A stretch of DNA of 64,000 nt, taken from Bradyrhizobium sp. AUGA SZCCT0176. GTDB taxonomy: Bacteria; Pseudomonadota; Alphaproteobacteria; Rhizobiales; Xanthobacteraceae. A program made the translations under genes and the position numbers. The DNA is taken from the NCBI RefSeq assembly GCF_018130145.1, contig NZ_JAFCMB010000004.1, forward strand, positions 434,001 to 498,000, in the 5' to 3' direction. Below are positions 18,226 to 26,596 of the stretch, piece by piece; the stretch's first letter is position 1, and each line of letters begins with the position of its first letter. The notes beneath the pieces are model-generated. The model was not told the DNA's origin. It made no database searches and was given only the letters and a program-made list of their open reading frames with translations.

Positions 18226-19653
18226 GTGCCCATGCATAAAACCAAAAAAGAAGAAGAGGTCACGTCGCTGCACGATCTCAGCGCCGTCGACCTTCTCGCC
18301 GGCTATCGCGCCAAGCAGTTCTCGCCGTCGGAAGTGCTGGAGGAAGTCCTGGCGCATGTGGCGGCGTGGGAACCGCACATCAAGGCGCTCTATCTGCTCG
18401 ATCCCGAAGGCGCGCGCGCCGTCGCCAAAGCCTCGACCGAACGCTGGCAGAAGGGCGAGCCGGTCGGCACGCTCGACGGCGTGCCGGTGACGATCAAGGA
18501 CAATATCGCGACCAAGGACCAGCCGGTGCCGCTCGGCGCTGCCAGCGTCAAGCTGGTGCCCTCACCGAAGGACGCGCCGCCGGCCGCACGGCTGCGCGAA
18601 GCCGGCTCCATCATCTTCTCCAAAACGACGATGCCGGATTACGGCATGCTGTCGTCGGGCCTTTCGAGCTTCCATGCCCTCACCCGCAATCCCTGGGACC
18701 TCAGCAAGAACCCCGGCGGATCCTCTTCCGGCGCCGGCGCCACCGGCGCGGCCGGTTACGGTCCGCTGCATCTCGGAACGGATATCGGCGGCTCTGTGCG
18801 GCTGCCGGCCTGCTGGTGCGGTCTGGTCGGGCTGAAGCCCAGCCTCGGGCGCGTTCCGATGGAGCCGTTCTATGTCGGCCGCGTCGCGGGGCCGATGACC
18901 CGCACCGTCGACGATGCGGCGCTGATGATGAGCGTGCTGTCGCGGCCGGACCGGCGCGACGGCATGAGCCTGCCCGCGCATGAGATCAACTGGAAGGGGC
19001 TCGACAAATCGCCGCGCAAAGTGCGGATCGGGTTGATGCTCGATGCCGGCACCGGCCAGCCGCTGGAGAAGGAAGTGCGCGAGGTCGCAGTCAAGGCCGC
19101 CAAGGCGTTCGAATCCGCCGGCGCGGTCGTTACCGAAATCGACGGCATATTGACGCGTGAGATGCTCGACGGGATCGACAATTTCTTTCGCGCGCGAAGC
19201 TGGGACGATATTTCCAGGCTGACGCCGGAGGAGCGCGCCAAGACGTTGCCTTACATCCTTCAATGGGCAGAGGCCGGCGCGAAGCTCTCAGGCCTTGATG
19301 TCATCAGGGGCTTCAACGCCACCATGGCGATCCGCACCGCCGCGGCAAAACTGTTCTGCGATCTCGATTACGTAGTTTCTCCGGTGTCGCCGGTGGTGAA
19401 CTTCCCGGCCGAGTTCGCCTCCCCGGTCAACGATCCCACGAAACCGTTCGAGCACATCGCCTATACCGTGCCGTGGAATATGTCGGAGAACCCGGCCGTC
19501 TCGATCAATGGCGGCTACGACAAGAAGGGCTTTCCGATCGGCGTGCAGATCGTCGGCCGGCGGTTCGACGATCTCGGCGTGCTCGGCATGGCCAAGGCGT
19601 TCGAAGGCCTGCGCGGCCCGCAAAAGCCGTGGCCGGCCCCGCCGAAGAAGTAG
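18226..19653 (+). CDS. Amidase, amidase-signature family
   Basis: A 475-residue Ser-cisSer-Lys amidase. The catalytic set is Lys91 (TIKDN), Ser166 (NPGGSSSG) and nucleophile Ser190 (TDIGGSVRLPA), with the usual 24-residue spacing between the two serines. It hydrolyses amides to acid plus ammonia; substrate unknown. GTG at 18226 follows the preceding TAG without a gap; ATG 18232 is an alternative. It ends the rightward hydrolase operon and is followed by a palindromic repeat. Confidence 0.9.
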   Translation: MPMHKTKKEEEVTSLHDLSAVDLLAGYRAKQFSPSEVLEEVLAHVAAWEPHIKALYLLDPEGARAVAKASTERWQKGEPVGTLDGVPVTIKDNIATKDQPVPLGAASVKLVPSPKDAPPAARLREAGSIIFSKTTMPDYGMLSSGLSSFHALTRNPWDLSKNPGGSSSGAGATGAAGYGPLHLGTDIGGSVRLPACWCGLVGLKPSLGRVPMEPFYVGRVAGPMTRTVDDAALMMSVLSRPDRRDGMSLPAHEINWKGLDKSPRKVRIGLMLDAGTGQPLEKEVREVAVKAAKAFESAGAVVTEIDGILTREMLDGIDNFFRARSWDDISRLTPEERAKTLPYILQWAEAGAKLSGLDVIRGFNATMAIRTAAAKLFCDLDYVVSPVSPVVNFPAEFASPVNDPTKPFEHIAYTVPWNMSENPAVSINGGYDKKGFPIGVQIVGRRFDDLGVLGMAKAFEGLRGPQKPWPAPPKK

Positions 19654-19660
19654 TTTTCTC

Positions 19661-19742
19661 CGTCATTCCGGGGCGTTGCGCAGCAACGAGCCCGGAATCT
19701 CGAGATTCCGGGTTCGCCGCTTTGCGACGCCCCGGAATGACG
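19661..19742. repeat. Palindromic repeat, family I (CGTCATTCCGGGGC)
   Basis: Ends CGTCATTCCGGGGCG and CGCCCCGGAATGACG are exact inverted repeats. The centre (19691-19712) is a perfect 22-bp palindrome around CTCGAG. The element sits between the amidase and crotonase genes. Other copies are at 20683, 25953 and 31397. Confidence 0.85.
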
Positions 19743-19782
19743 GGTACAAATCACCAAACAAAGATACAGCAGAGGAAACCCC

Positions 19783-20673
19783 ATGGCGTACGAGACCATC
19801 AAGTACGAGGTCGCCGAGCAGATTCTCACCATCACCTTGAACCGGCCCGACAAGCTCAACGCCTTCAACGGCACCATGCAGCAGGAATTGATCGACGCGT
19901 TCGACGCGGCCGACAAGGACGACAATGTCAGGGCCATCATCGTCACCGGCGCCGGCCGCGGCTTTTGCGCCGGCGCCGACCTCTCCTCCGGCGCCAACAC
20001 CTTCGATCGCGACGCGCGGCGCGGGCCGGTGAAACGGCTGGCCGACGGCACTGTCGACTACAGCGATCCGCAGGTGCGCGACGGCGGCGGACAGGTGACG
20101 CTGCGCATCTTCAAATGCTTAAAACCCGTGATCGCGGCGGTGAACGGCCCGGCGGTCGGCATCGGCGTCACCATGCAGCTCGCGATGGACATCCGCATTG
20201 CGAGCGAAGCCGCGCGCTTCGGTTTTGTGTTCTCCCAGCGCGGCATCGTGCCCGAGGCCGCCTCGAGCTGGTTCCTGCCGCGCCTTGTCGGCATCGCCCA
20301 GGCACTGGAGTGGTGCTACACCGGCCGCGTCTTCCCGGCGCAGGAAGCCCTCGCCGGCCGCCTCGTCAGCAAGGTGGTGCCGCCGGATGATTTGCTGCCG
20401 ACCGCCCGCGCGCTCGCCAAGGAAATCGCCGCCAAGACCGCGCCGGTCTCGGTGGCGCTGATCCGCCAGATGATGTGGCGCATGATGGGCGCCGACGATC
20501 CGATGGAAGCGCACAAGGTCGACAGCCGCGGCATCTACGCCCGCGGCCGCTCTGATGACGTCAGGGAAGGCGTGGTGTCGTTTTTGGAAAAGCGCCCGGC
20601 GCAATTCAAGAACAAGGTTTCATCAGATATGCCCGACTACTACCCGTGGTGGGACGAGCGGGAGTATAAGTGA
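19783..20673 (+). CDS. Enoyl-CoA hydratase/isomerase (crotonase family)
   Basis: A 296-residue crotonase. The oxyanion-hole segment GFCAGADLSSG lies near residues 65-75, and the second loop around GPAVGIGVTMQLAMDIRIA near 125-143. QRGIVPEAASSW contains the Glu commonly used in catalysis. It acts on CoA thioesters, most likely hydrating 2-enoyl-CoA in fatty-acid or aromatic breakdown. The protein is longer than the 260-residue norm because of an insertion after the AGAD loop. ATG 19783 follows AGAGGAAACCCC. Repeats of the same family flank the gene on both sides. Confidence 0.88.
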   Translation: MAYETIKYEVAEQILTITLNRPDKLNAFNGTMQQELIDAFDAADKDDNVRAIIVTGAGRGFCAGADLSSGANTFDRDARRGPVKRLADGTVDYSDPQVRDGGGQVTLRIFKCLKPVIAAVNGPAVGIGVTMQLAMDIRIASEAARFGFVFSQRGIVPEAASSWFLPRLVGIAQALEWCYTGRVFPAQEALAGRLVSKVVPPDDLLPTARALAKEIAAKTAPVSVALIRQMMWRMMGADDPMEAHKVDSRGIYARGRSDDVREGVVSFLEKRPAQFKNKVSSDMPDYYPWWDEREYK

Positions 20674-20682
20674 CGGCGAAGC

Positions 20683-20780
20683 CGTCATTCCGGGGCGCGA
20701 AGCGAACCTCAGGTGCGCAATCGCGCACCGGGGGATCTCGAGATTCCGGGTTCGATGCTCTGCATCGCCCCGGAATGACG
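20683..20780. repeat. Palindromic repeat, family I, with inserted palindrome module
   Basis: Same ends as the copy at 19661. The left half of the central palindrome is replaced by CAGGTGCGCAATCGCGCACC and GGGG (about 20708-20733), a hairpin module found elsewhere as GATGCGCAATTGCGCATC. The element ends four bases before the ATG of the next gene and therefore forms its leader. Confidence 0.8.
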
Positions 20781-20784
20781 GACG

Positions 20785-21456
20785 ATGGAAATGCCCGAAA
20801 ATAATGACGGCGTCATCCTGCTGCACGGCATCAGCAGAACGGCCCTGTCATTCCGGAAAATGCAGACCGCGCTCGAGGCCGCCGGCTTCGTCACGCTGAA
20901 CATCGACTATCCCAGCCGCCATCACGCGCTCGAAGCGCTGGCTGAGCACATCCACCCCGCCGTCACACACTTGGCTGCTGGGATCGCAGGCCAGCTTCAT
21001 TTCGTCGGCCATTCGATGGGCGGCCTGCTCGCCCGCGTCTACCTTTCCAGATACCGGCCGGAGCGCCTGGGCCGCGTCGTGATGCTCGGCACGCCCAATG
21101 GCGGCAGCGAGATCGCCGATCGCCTGAAGAACGTGTCGCTCTACCGCGCCTGGTTCGGACCGGCCGGTGAGCAACTCGTGACCCGGCGCGATGCCGCAAC
21201 CGGCGCATTGTTTCCGCCGGTCGATTTTCCCGTCGGCATCATCGCGGGAAACCGGTCAGTCGATCCGACCGCTGCGCTGTTCCTGCAAAAGCCGCATGAC
21301 GGCCGGGTGTCGGTGGAGAACACCAAACTCGACGGGATGGCCGACCACATCGTGATAGGCACGGCGCATCCCTGGCTGCCGGGGAATGGTGTGGCGATTG
21401 CGCAGACGATTGCGTTTCTGACGGATGGCAGGTTTGGCAGACAAGAGAGCGGATGA
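20785..21456 (+). CDS. Alpha/beta hydrolase (triacylglycerol-lipase / PGAP1-like)
   Basis: A 223-residue lipase-like hydrolase. HGISRTA at residues 14-20 is the oxyanion loop and GHSMGG gives nucleophile Ser77. MLGTPNGGSEIAD is typical of bacterial lipases of this branch. The C-terminal VIGTAHPWLPG probably carries the catalytic His. It is short and lacks a signal peptide. ATG 20785 (or 20791) lies directly after the repeat at 20683-20780, so the ribosome site must come from the repeat's GGAATGACGGA end. Confidence 0.78.
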   Translation: MEMPENNDGVILLHGISRTALSFRKMQTALEAAGFVTLNIDYPSRHHALEALAEHIHPAVTHLAAGIAGQLHFVGHSMGGLLARVYLSRYRPERLGRVVMLGTPNGGSEIADRLKNVSLYRAWFGPAGEQLVTRRDAATGALFPPVDFPVGIIAGNRSVDPTAALFLQKPHDGRVSVENTKLDGMADHIVIGTAHPWLPGNGVAIAQTIAFLTDGRFGRQESG

Positions 21457-21476
21457 GAAGGAGCCAACTCTCCTCA

Positions 21477-21596
21477 CGTCGTCCCGGCCTTGAGCCGGGA
21501 CCCATAGCCACCGGCTTTAGTTTTGCGAAGAGCGTCTGCCACTTTGCTTCCTCGCTACATCACGCGGTATGGGTCCCGGCTCAAGGCCGGGACGAC
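21477..21596. repeat. Palindromic repeat, family III (GTCGTCCCGGCCTTGAGCC)
   Basis: The left end GTCGTCCCGGCCTTGAGCC and following GGGACCCATA are mirrored by TATGGGTCCC and GGCTCAAGGCCGGGACGAC. It lies between two convergent genes, 4 bases before the stop of the quinone oxidoreductase gene, where it could act as a bidirectional terminator. The second copy is at 46211-46356. Confidence 0.8.
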
Positions 21597-21600
21597 AAGG

Positions 21601-22575
21601 TCACCCCATCGTCAGCGCCACGCGGCCGATGGCCTTGCGGTCGATCAACAGCCGCATCGCGCGGGCGTAGTCTTCCAGCGGCAGGCGGTGCGAGATGTTG
21701 GGGCGGATTTTTCCGGCTTCCGCCCACTCCGTCAGCACTTTGATCCTGACCTCGCCGAGCGCGGGATTTTTCCGCACCGCTTCGCCGGCGCGCACGCCGA
21801 GCGCGCTGGCGCCCTTGATCATCAGGAGATTGGTTTTGGCGAGCCCGATGCCGCCGGTGAATCCGATGATCAAGAGGCGCGCGCCCCAGTTGATGCAGCG
21901 CATCGAGTTCTCGAACACCTCGCCGCCGACGGGGTCAAACACGACATCCGCGCCGCGCCCGTCGGTGATGCGCTTGACCGCGTCGCGAAACGGTTCCTGG
22001 TCATAGCGCACGAGATGATCGGCGCCCCTCGCCTTGGCGATCGCAAGTTTCTCGTCGCTTGATGCGGTCGCGATCACGGTGGCGCCAATCATCTTACCGA
22101 TCTCGACAGCGGCAAGCCCGACCCCGCCACCGGCGCCATGCACGAGCAGCACTTCACCCGGCTGAACCTGCCCGCGATCGATCAGCGCATGATAGGCCGT
22201 ACCGTGGCCGGCCAGGAACGTTGCGCCCTCCGGATAGTCGAAGGTCGATGGCAGCGGCACGAGTTGCGACGGCGTGGCCACGGCCTCGTCGCAATAGGCG
22301 CCGTGGCGCATCTTGACGATCACCTTGTCACCGACCTTGACACCCATTGCGTCGTTCACCTCGACGACATCGCCAGCGGCTTCAACGCCGGGCGTGAACG
22401 GCAATGGCGGTTTGAGCTGATATTGACCCGCCGCCATCAATATGTCCGGAAAATTGATCCCGGCGGCGCGGATCGCAACACGCACCTGCCCTGGCGCCAA
22501 CGGTGCACTTTCAAAGGTTTCCAAGCGCAGGCTCTCGGGCGGACCCAGCTCGCGGCAGACGACGGCTTTCGGCAT
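21601..22575 (-). CDS. NADPH:quinone oxidoreductase (MDR family)
   Basis: A 324-residue zinc-independent medium-chain reductase. The Rossmann motif GAGGGVGLAAVEIGKMIGA lies near residue 147, and AGINFPDILMAAGQY in the N-terminal domain is typical of QOR-type enzymes. They reduce quinones or activated double bonds with NADPH. The ATG at 22575 overlaps the TGA of the isomerase gene (TGATG), so the two are translated together. Family III repeat follows the stop. Confidence 0.88.
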   Translation of the reverse strand: MPKAVVCRELGPPESLRLETFESAPLAPGQVRVAIRAAGINFPDILMAAGQYQLKPPLPFTPGVEAAGDVVEVNDAMGVKVGDKVIVKMRHGAYCDEAVATPSQLVPLPSTFDYPEGATFLAGHGTAYHALIDRGQVQPGEVLLVHGAGGGVGLAAVEIGKMIGATVIATASSDEKLAIAKARGADHLVRYDQEPFRDAVKRITDGRGADVVFDPVGGEVFENSMRCINWGARLLIIGFTGGIGLAKTNLLMIKGASALGVRAGEAVRKNPALGEVRIKVLTEWAEAGKIRPNISHRLPLEDYARAMRLLIDRKAIGRVALTMG

Positions 22576-23195
22576 CAGGCAGCCTTCTCTTGCAGCCGCA
22601 GCACGGCTTCGCGGATCAGCGGCATGCGGTCGTTGCCAAAGTACATGTCGGTCTTGCCGACGAAGATGGTCGGCGATCCAAAGCCGCCCCGCGCCATCAC
22701 CTCATCGGTGTTGGCCTTGAGCTGGTCCTTGATCGCCTGCTCGCCAATGCCGGCAAAGAACTTGACGTGATCGACGCCAACGCTCTTGCAGACTTCCGTC
22801 AATACCGAGTCCTGCGAAATGTCCTTGTCGCCGCCCCAATAGGTCTCGAACACGGCGCGCGCGAACGGCACCATGTGCCTTTCAGATTCTTTGCCCAGCC
22901 AGATGCAGCCGCGCATCGCCTTGACGCTGTTCACCGGAAACACCGTCGGCGGCATCTTGATCGCAAGCCCCGCGGAGCGCGCCCAGTCGGCAATATCCTT
23001 TTTCATGTAACGCGCCTTCAGCGGCACCGGCGTTTCGCGCTGGGCGTAAACACTGGGATTGACCGTGTTGAAGATGCCGCCGACCAGGATCGGCCGCCAC
23101 GAAATTTCGACGCCGAGCTCTTTTGCAAGCGGCTGGATGTTGTGGAAGGCGAGATAGGTCCAGGGACTGGAACAGTCGAAGAAGAATTCGATCAT
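22575..23195 (-). CDS. 2-hydroxychromene-2-carboxylate isomerase-like (DsbA-fold) protein
   Basis: A 206-residue kappa-class GST/HCCA isomerase relative. It starts MIEFFFDCSSPWTYLAF, where the SSP segment contains the Ser that binds glutathione in the family. PTVFPVNSVKAMRG and the C-terminal GGFGSPTIFVGKTDMYFGNDR complete the thioredoxin-like fold. Known members isomerise naphthalene-pathway intermediates. The partner reductase gene overlaps its stop, suggesting a small detoxification or aromatic-degradation unit. ATG 23195 is chosen because the upstream part of the frame runs into the repeat at 23222. Confidence 0.85.
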   Translation of the reverse strand: MIEFFFDCSSPWTYLAFHNIQPLAKELGVEISWRPILVGGIFNTVNPSVYAQRETPVPLKARYMKKDIADWARSAGLAIKMPPTVFPVNSVKAMRGCIWLGKESERHMVPFARAVFETYWGGDKDISQDSVLTEVCKSVGVDHVKFFAGIGEQAIKDQLKANTDEVMARGGFGSPTIFVGKTDMYFGNDRMPLIREAVLRLQEKAA

Positions 23196-23221
23196 GGCGT
23201 TTCCTTTTTGTGTTTCTAGGC

Positions 23222-23305
23222 CGTCATACAAGCGAAGCGAAGCAATCCATCGCACGGCATAACGGATGGATGGATTGCTTCGTCGCTTCGCTCCTCGCAA
23301 TGACG
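23222..23305. repeat. Palindromic repeat, family IV (GCGAAGCAATCCAT)
   Basis: CGTCAT...AGCGAAGCGAAGCAATCCAT on the left is mirrored by ATGGATTGCTTCG...CGCTTCGCT...ATGACG on the right. It shares ATGGATTGCTTC and GCAATGACG with the element at 15352-15470. It fills the space between the isomerase start and the GST stop. Confidence 0.75.
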
Positions 23306-23318
23306 GCGCGGCTGGTTC

Positions 23319-24020
23319 TTACTTCCGCCCGGCCATTTCCTTTGCCTTCTGGCCGAACATATTCCTGCGCGATTCCTCGTCGAACGGTTCTTTCACGAAC
23401 TTGCCGATCGCCAATCCCGCCTGCACCTGCGGCCGGGCGCGCACGACGGCGTACCAGCGCTTGATGTTGGGATAATCGTCGAGCGTAAAGCCCTGTGCCT
23501 TGTGGGTCATGGTCCAGGGGAAGCAGGCGATGTCGGCGATCGAATAATCGCCCGCGATATAGGCGCCGGTCTTGCCGAGCTGCGTGTCGAGCACGCGATA
23601 GAGCCGCGCGGCCTCATCCCGGTAGCGCTCGATCGCGTACGGGATCTTTTCCTGCGCATAGAGCGCGAAATGGCCGTGCTGGCCGAGCATCGGCCCGAGC
23701 CCACTCATTTGCCACATCACCCACTGCACCGCGTGGGAGCGGCCGCGCGCGTCTGTGGGCAAGAAGCGACCGGTCTTTTCCGCCAGATAGATCAGGATCG
23801 CGCCGGTCTCGAACACCGAGAACGGCGCGCCGCCGTCGGCCGGCGCATGGTCGACGATGGCCGGAATGCGGTTGTTGGGACTGATCGCGAGGAATTCCGG
23901 CTTGAATTGCTCGCCGGCGCGGATGTTGACCGGGATCACGGTATAGGGGAGCCCGAGTTCCTCCAGCATGATCGAGATTTTCCAGCCATTGGGCGTCGGC
24001 GCGTAATGCAGGTCGATCAT
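23319..24020 (-). CDS. Glutathione S-transferase (YfcG/Ure2p-like)
   Basis: A 233-residue GST. The N-terminal thioredoxin fold begins MIDLHYAPTPNGWKISIML, with the Asn/Thr-type active site of the nu class rather than Ser or Tyr. It also has NNRIPAIVDH, the cis-Pro loop, and the glutathione-binding FETGAILIYLAEK. The C-terminal helical domain contains SIADIACFPW, the conserved N-capping motif. Likely activities are disulfide reduction or peroxide removal. It is in the same direction as the QOR/isomerase pair but separated by a repeat. Confidence 0.9.
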   Translation of the reverse strand: MIDLHYAPTPNGWKISIMLEELGLPYTVIPVNIRAGEQFKPEFLAISPNNRIPAIVDHAPADGGAPFSVFETGAILIYLAEKTGRFLPTDARGRSHAVQWVMWQMSGLGPMLGQHGHFALYAQEKIPYAIERYRDEAARLYRVLDTQLGKTGAYIAGDYSIADIACFPWTMTHKAQGFTLDDYPNIKRWYAVVRARPQVQAGLAIGKFVKEPFDEESRRNMFGQKAKEMAGRK

Positions 24021-24140
24021 GGTTTCCCCGGCTGCCGCACCTGCCGGATTATTCCCGGCGAGAACGACTTTTGTTGTTCTGTACTGACATCATAAGACAT
24101 GGCAGACAGGCGCTCAATCAGAACCACCCGGGAGGCTCCC

Positions 24141-25163
24141 ATGCTGTTTCCAACGACGATCGCAGGCTCACTTCCGAAGCCGGAATGGCTGGCCGAGCCG
24201 AACACGCTATGGGCGCCCTGGAAATCCAAGGGCGATGAACTCGCCCGCGCCAAGCGCGACGCCACCATGCTGGCCGTAAAACTGCAGGAGGATTCCGGCA
24301 TCGATATCGTCACCGAGGGCGAGCAGGCCCGTCAGCATTTCGTCCACGGCTTTCTGGAAAAGGTCGACGGCATCGATTTCGCCCACAAGGTCGAAATGGG
24401 CATCCGCAAAGACCGCTACAAGGCGATGGTGCCGCAGGTGGTGGCGCCGCTGACGCTAAGGGGCCGCGTCCACGCCGATGAGGCCCGCGTCGCCCGCGCC
24501 CACACCAAACACAAGCTGAAATTCACTTTGCCTGGCCCGATGACCATCATCGACACCGTAGCCGACGGCCATTATGGCGACCGCGTCAAGATGGCGTTCG
24601 CATTTGCCGAACTGTTGAACGAGGAAGCCAAGGCCTTGCAGGCCGACGGCGTCGACATCATCCAGTTCGACGAGCCCGCCTTCAACGTGTTCATGGACGA
24701 GGTTTCGGACTGGGGGATCAAGGCGCTGGAGCGCGCCGCGCAGGGGCTGACCTGCGCCACCGCCGTGCACATCTGCTACGGCTACGGCATCAAGGCCAAC
24801 ACCGACTGGAAGGAAACCCTTGGCAAGGAGTGGCGGCAGTACGAGGAGATTTTCCCGGCGATCGCCAAAAGCTCGATCCAGCAGGTCGCGATCGAGTGCC
24901 GCAATTCCAAGGTGCCGCTGGACTTGCTGGCGCTGTTGACCGGCAAGATCGTCCAGGCCGGCGTGATCGACGTCGCCAGCGACACGGTCGAGACCGCAGA
25001 AGACGTCGTCAAGGTGATCGACGCGGTGTCGAAATTCGTGCCGAAGGCCAACATCGTCGCCACCACCAATTGCGGCATGGCGCCGATGCGCCGGGATATT
25101 GCCGAGGCGAAGCTTGCGGCGCTGGGGGCCGGCGCGAAACTGGCGCGGCAGCAGTTGGGGTGA
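24141..25163 (+). CDS. Cobalamin-independent methionine synthase C-terminal-type methyltransferase
   Basis: A 340-residue stand-alone copy of the MetE catalytic barrel. Zinc ligands are visible as His210 and Cys212 (VHICYGYG) and Cys311 (TTNCGMAPM). FDEPAF at 177-182 is the conserved strand motif. Full MetE has about 750 residues with a duplicated N-terminal domain that is absent here. Such short proteins transfer methyl groups from folate or other donors to homocysteine-like thiols; the exact donor is unknown. ATG 24141 follows GGGAGGCTCCC. The upstream in-frame start at 24099 lacks a ribosome site. Confidence 0.85.
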   Translation: MLFPTTIAGSLPKPEWLAEPNTLWAPWKSKGDELARAKRDATMLAVKLQEDSGIDIVTEGEQARQHFVHGFLEKVDGIDFAHKVEMGIRKDRYKAMVPQVVAPLTLRGRVHADEARVARAHTKHKLKFTLPGPMTIIDTVADGHYGDRVKMAFAFAELLNEEAKALQADGVDIIQFDEPAFNVFMDEVSDWGIKALERAAQGLTCATAVHICYGYGIKANTDWKETLGKEWRQYEEIFPAIAKSSIQQVAIECRNSKVPLDLLALLTGKIVQAGVIDVASDTVETAEDVVKVIDAVSKFVPKANIVATTNCGMAPMRRDIAEAKLAALGAGAKLARQQLG

Positions 25164-25180
25164 GCAGCGCTCCCAACCAC

Positions 25181-25269
25181 CGTCATGGCCGGGCTTGACC
25201 CGGCCATCCACGTCTTTCTTCGATGAGCACAGAAAGACGTGGATGCCCGGCACAAGGCCGGGCATGACG
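25181..25269. repeat. Palindromic repeat, family II (CGTCATGGCCGGGCTT)
   Basis: Left end CGTCATGGCCGGGCTTGACC with CATCCACGTCTTTCTT; right end AGAAAGACGTGGATGCCCGG with GGCCGGGCATGACG. It lies between the convergent methyltransferase and hypothetical genes. Copies are at 30402 and 57907. Confidence 0.8.
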
Positions 25270-25285
25270 AAGGATAGAGTCCGGC

Positions 25286-25912
25286 TCAATCCGTCAATTC
25301 ACCCGCACTCGGATGCAACACCGGCCGATACCCCGCGCCCAATGCACGCAGCGTCGACGGCGGCGTCAGCAGCATCGCATCCGCGATCGCATGGCCCGCC
25401 TGTCGATAGCCTGCCATCAACCATTGCAGCCCCCTGCCCTGCATGATCAGAAAACTCTCCGCCCCCGCCTGCACCATCGCGCCATCGGGCAGCTTCTCGA
25501 CCGGCATCGGCAATGGATGCAGCCGCTTCTTGCCTTTCTCCAGCCGCTCCCGATGCAGCACAGCGTCAATATCTCGCGCGAGGACATCGGCGACGCCATT
25601 GCCCTCTTCCCACGCCGCGCGAAAACGGTTGGCGTCGTCGCGGCGGCAGAAGAAACAGGGGCGATGGCCGGCCGCGAACGCGGTCGCTTCATCGAGGAAG
25701 AACAGTTCGGTCCAGCTGCGCGTGCCCATCACCTGGCGCCGCCATCCCCTGAACTCGCAGACACAGGTGATCCACGCCGGGCTCGCCCAGCGCTTTTTCA
25801 GCAGCGTCTTCGTTGCGGGATCATGGATGATGCCGCGATTGCCGGTGAACAGGCCGCGGTTCGGATCGGCGACGATGTCGCCTGAGGGCGTGACGCGGTT
25901 TTGCAGCGGCAT
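25286..25912 (-). CDS. Hypothetical protein with CxxC motif
   Basis: A 208-residue protein I cannot place. It looks conserved rather than random. It has an aromatic-rich core (WITCVCEFRGWRRQVMG, WTELFFLDEATAF), then GHRPCFFCRRDDANRFRAAW with a CFFC pair that could bind metal, and an ordered C-terminus. ATG 25912 is used; GTG 25936 is an alternative. No membrane segment or signal is seen. Repeats flank it on both sides. Confidence 0.6.
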   Translation of the reverse strand: MPLQNRVTPSGDIVADPNRGLFTGNRGIIHDPATKTLLKKRWASPAWITCVCEFRGWRRQVMGTRSWTELFFLDEATAFAAGHRPCFFCRRDDANRFRAAWEEGNGVADVLARDIDAVLHRERLEKGKKRLHPLPMPVEKLPDGAMVQAGAESFLIMQGRGLQWLMAGYRQAGHAIADAMLLTPPSTLRALGAGYRPVLHPSAGELTD

Positions 25913-25952
25913 GGACGGCTCGATCGTTGGCCGCACCCCAAGCCGTGGGGCT

Positions 25953-26033
25953 CGTCATTCCGGGATGGTGCGCAGCACCAGACCCGGAATCTCGAGATTC
26001 CGGGTTCGCGCTTACGCACGCCCCGGAATGACG
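25953..26033. repeat. Palindromic repeat, family I
   Basis: CGTCATTCCGGGATGGTGCGC on the left, the 22-bp CTCGAG-centred palindrome in the middle, and GCCCCGGAATGACGG on the right. It sits between the Gpt-like and hypothetical genes, both leftward. Confidence 0.8.
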
Positions 26034-26042
26034 GCGAGAGTG

Positions 26043-26555
26043 TTACCCCGCGCCGTCGCGGATCGGCGGCTGGAACGACAGCGCGGTGTCCCAGGGAAAG
26101 TGAATCCAGGTGTCCTGCGACACTTCGGTAATGAAGGTATCCACCAGCGGCTTGCCCTGCGGCTTGGCGTAAACAGCCGCGAAATGCGCCTCCGGCATCA
26201 TCGATCGCACCAGCCGCCCGGTCTTGCCGGTATCGACGAGGTCGTCGACGATCAACAGCCCCTTGCCGGTACCGCCGCCGAGTTTTGCCACGTCCGCCGA
26301 AACGCCCTTGAGAGCCTTCAGGTCGCCCTGTCTGGTGTGGTCATAGCTGGCAATGCAGACGGTATCGATGATACGAATGCCGAGTTCGCGCGCAACGATG
26401 GCGGCCGGCACCAGCCCACCACGGGTAATCGCAATGATGGCATGAAACGGCCCGACCTCGTTGAGTCGCCAGGTCAGCGCCCGGCAATCCCGGTGAAACT
26501 GATCCCACGACACGGGAAAGGCCTTCTCCGGCGGAGTGACTTTTTCACTGGTCAT
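26043..26555 (-). CDS. gpt: Xanthine/guanine phosphoribosyltransferase
   Basis: A 170-residue type I phosphoribosyltransferase that salvages xanthine and guanine with [21 protein letters not shown] at about 43-59 and the PRPP loop [14 protein letters not shown] at 100-113 are diagnostic; [10 protein letters not shown] resembles the flexible loop of E. coli Gpt. ATG 26555 follows a weak site; the longer upstream frame overlaps the GNAT gene and is a shadow. The gene ends at a family I repeat. Confidence 0.88.
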   Translation of the reverse strand: MTSEKVTPPEKAFPVSWDQFHRDCRALTWRLNEVGPFHAIIAITRGGLVPAAIVARELGIRIIDTVCIASYDHTRQGDLKALKGVSADVAKLGGGTGKGLLIVDDLVDTGKTGRLVRSMMPEAHFAAVYAKPQGKPLVDTFITEVSQDTWIHFPWDTALSFQPPIRDGAG

Positions 26556-26596
26556 GACTTCGCTCCAAAACGATTGGCCACCTTTGATCTCCTCAA

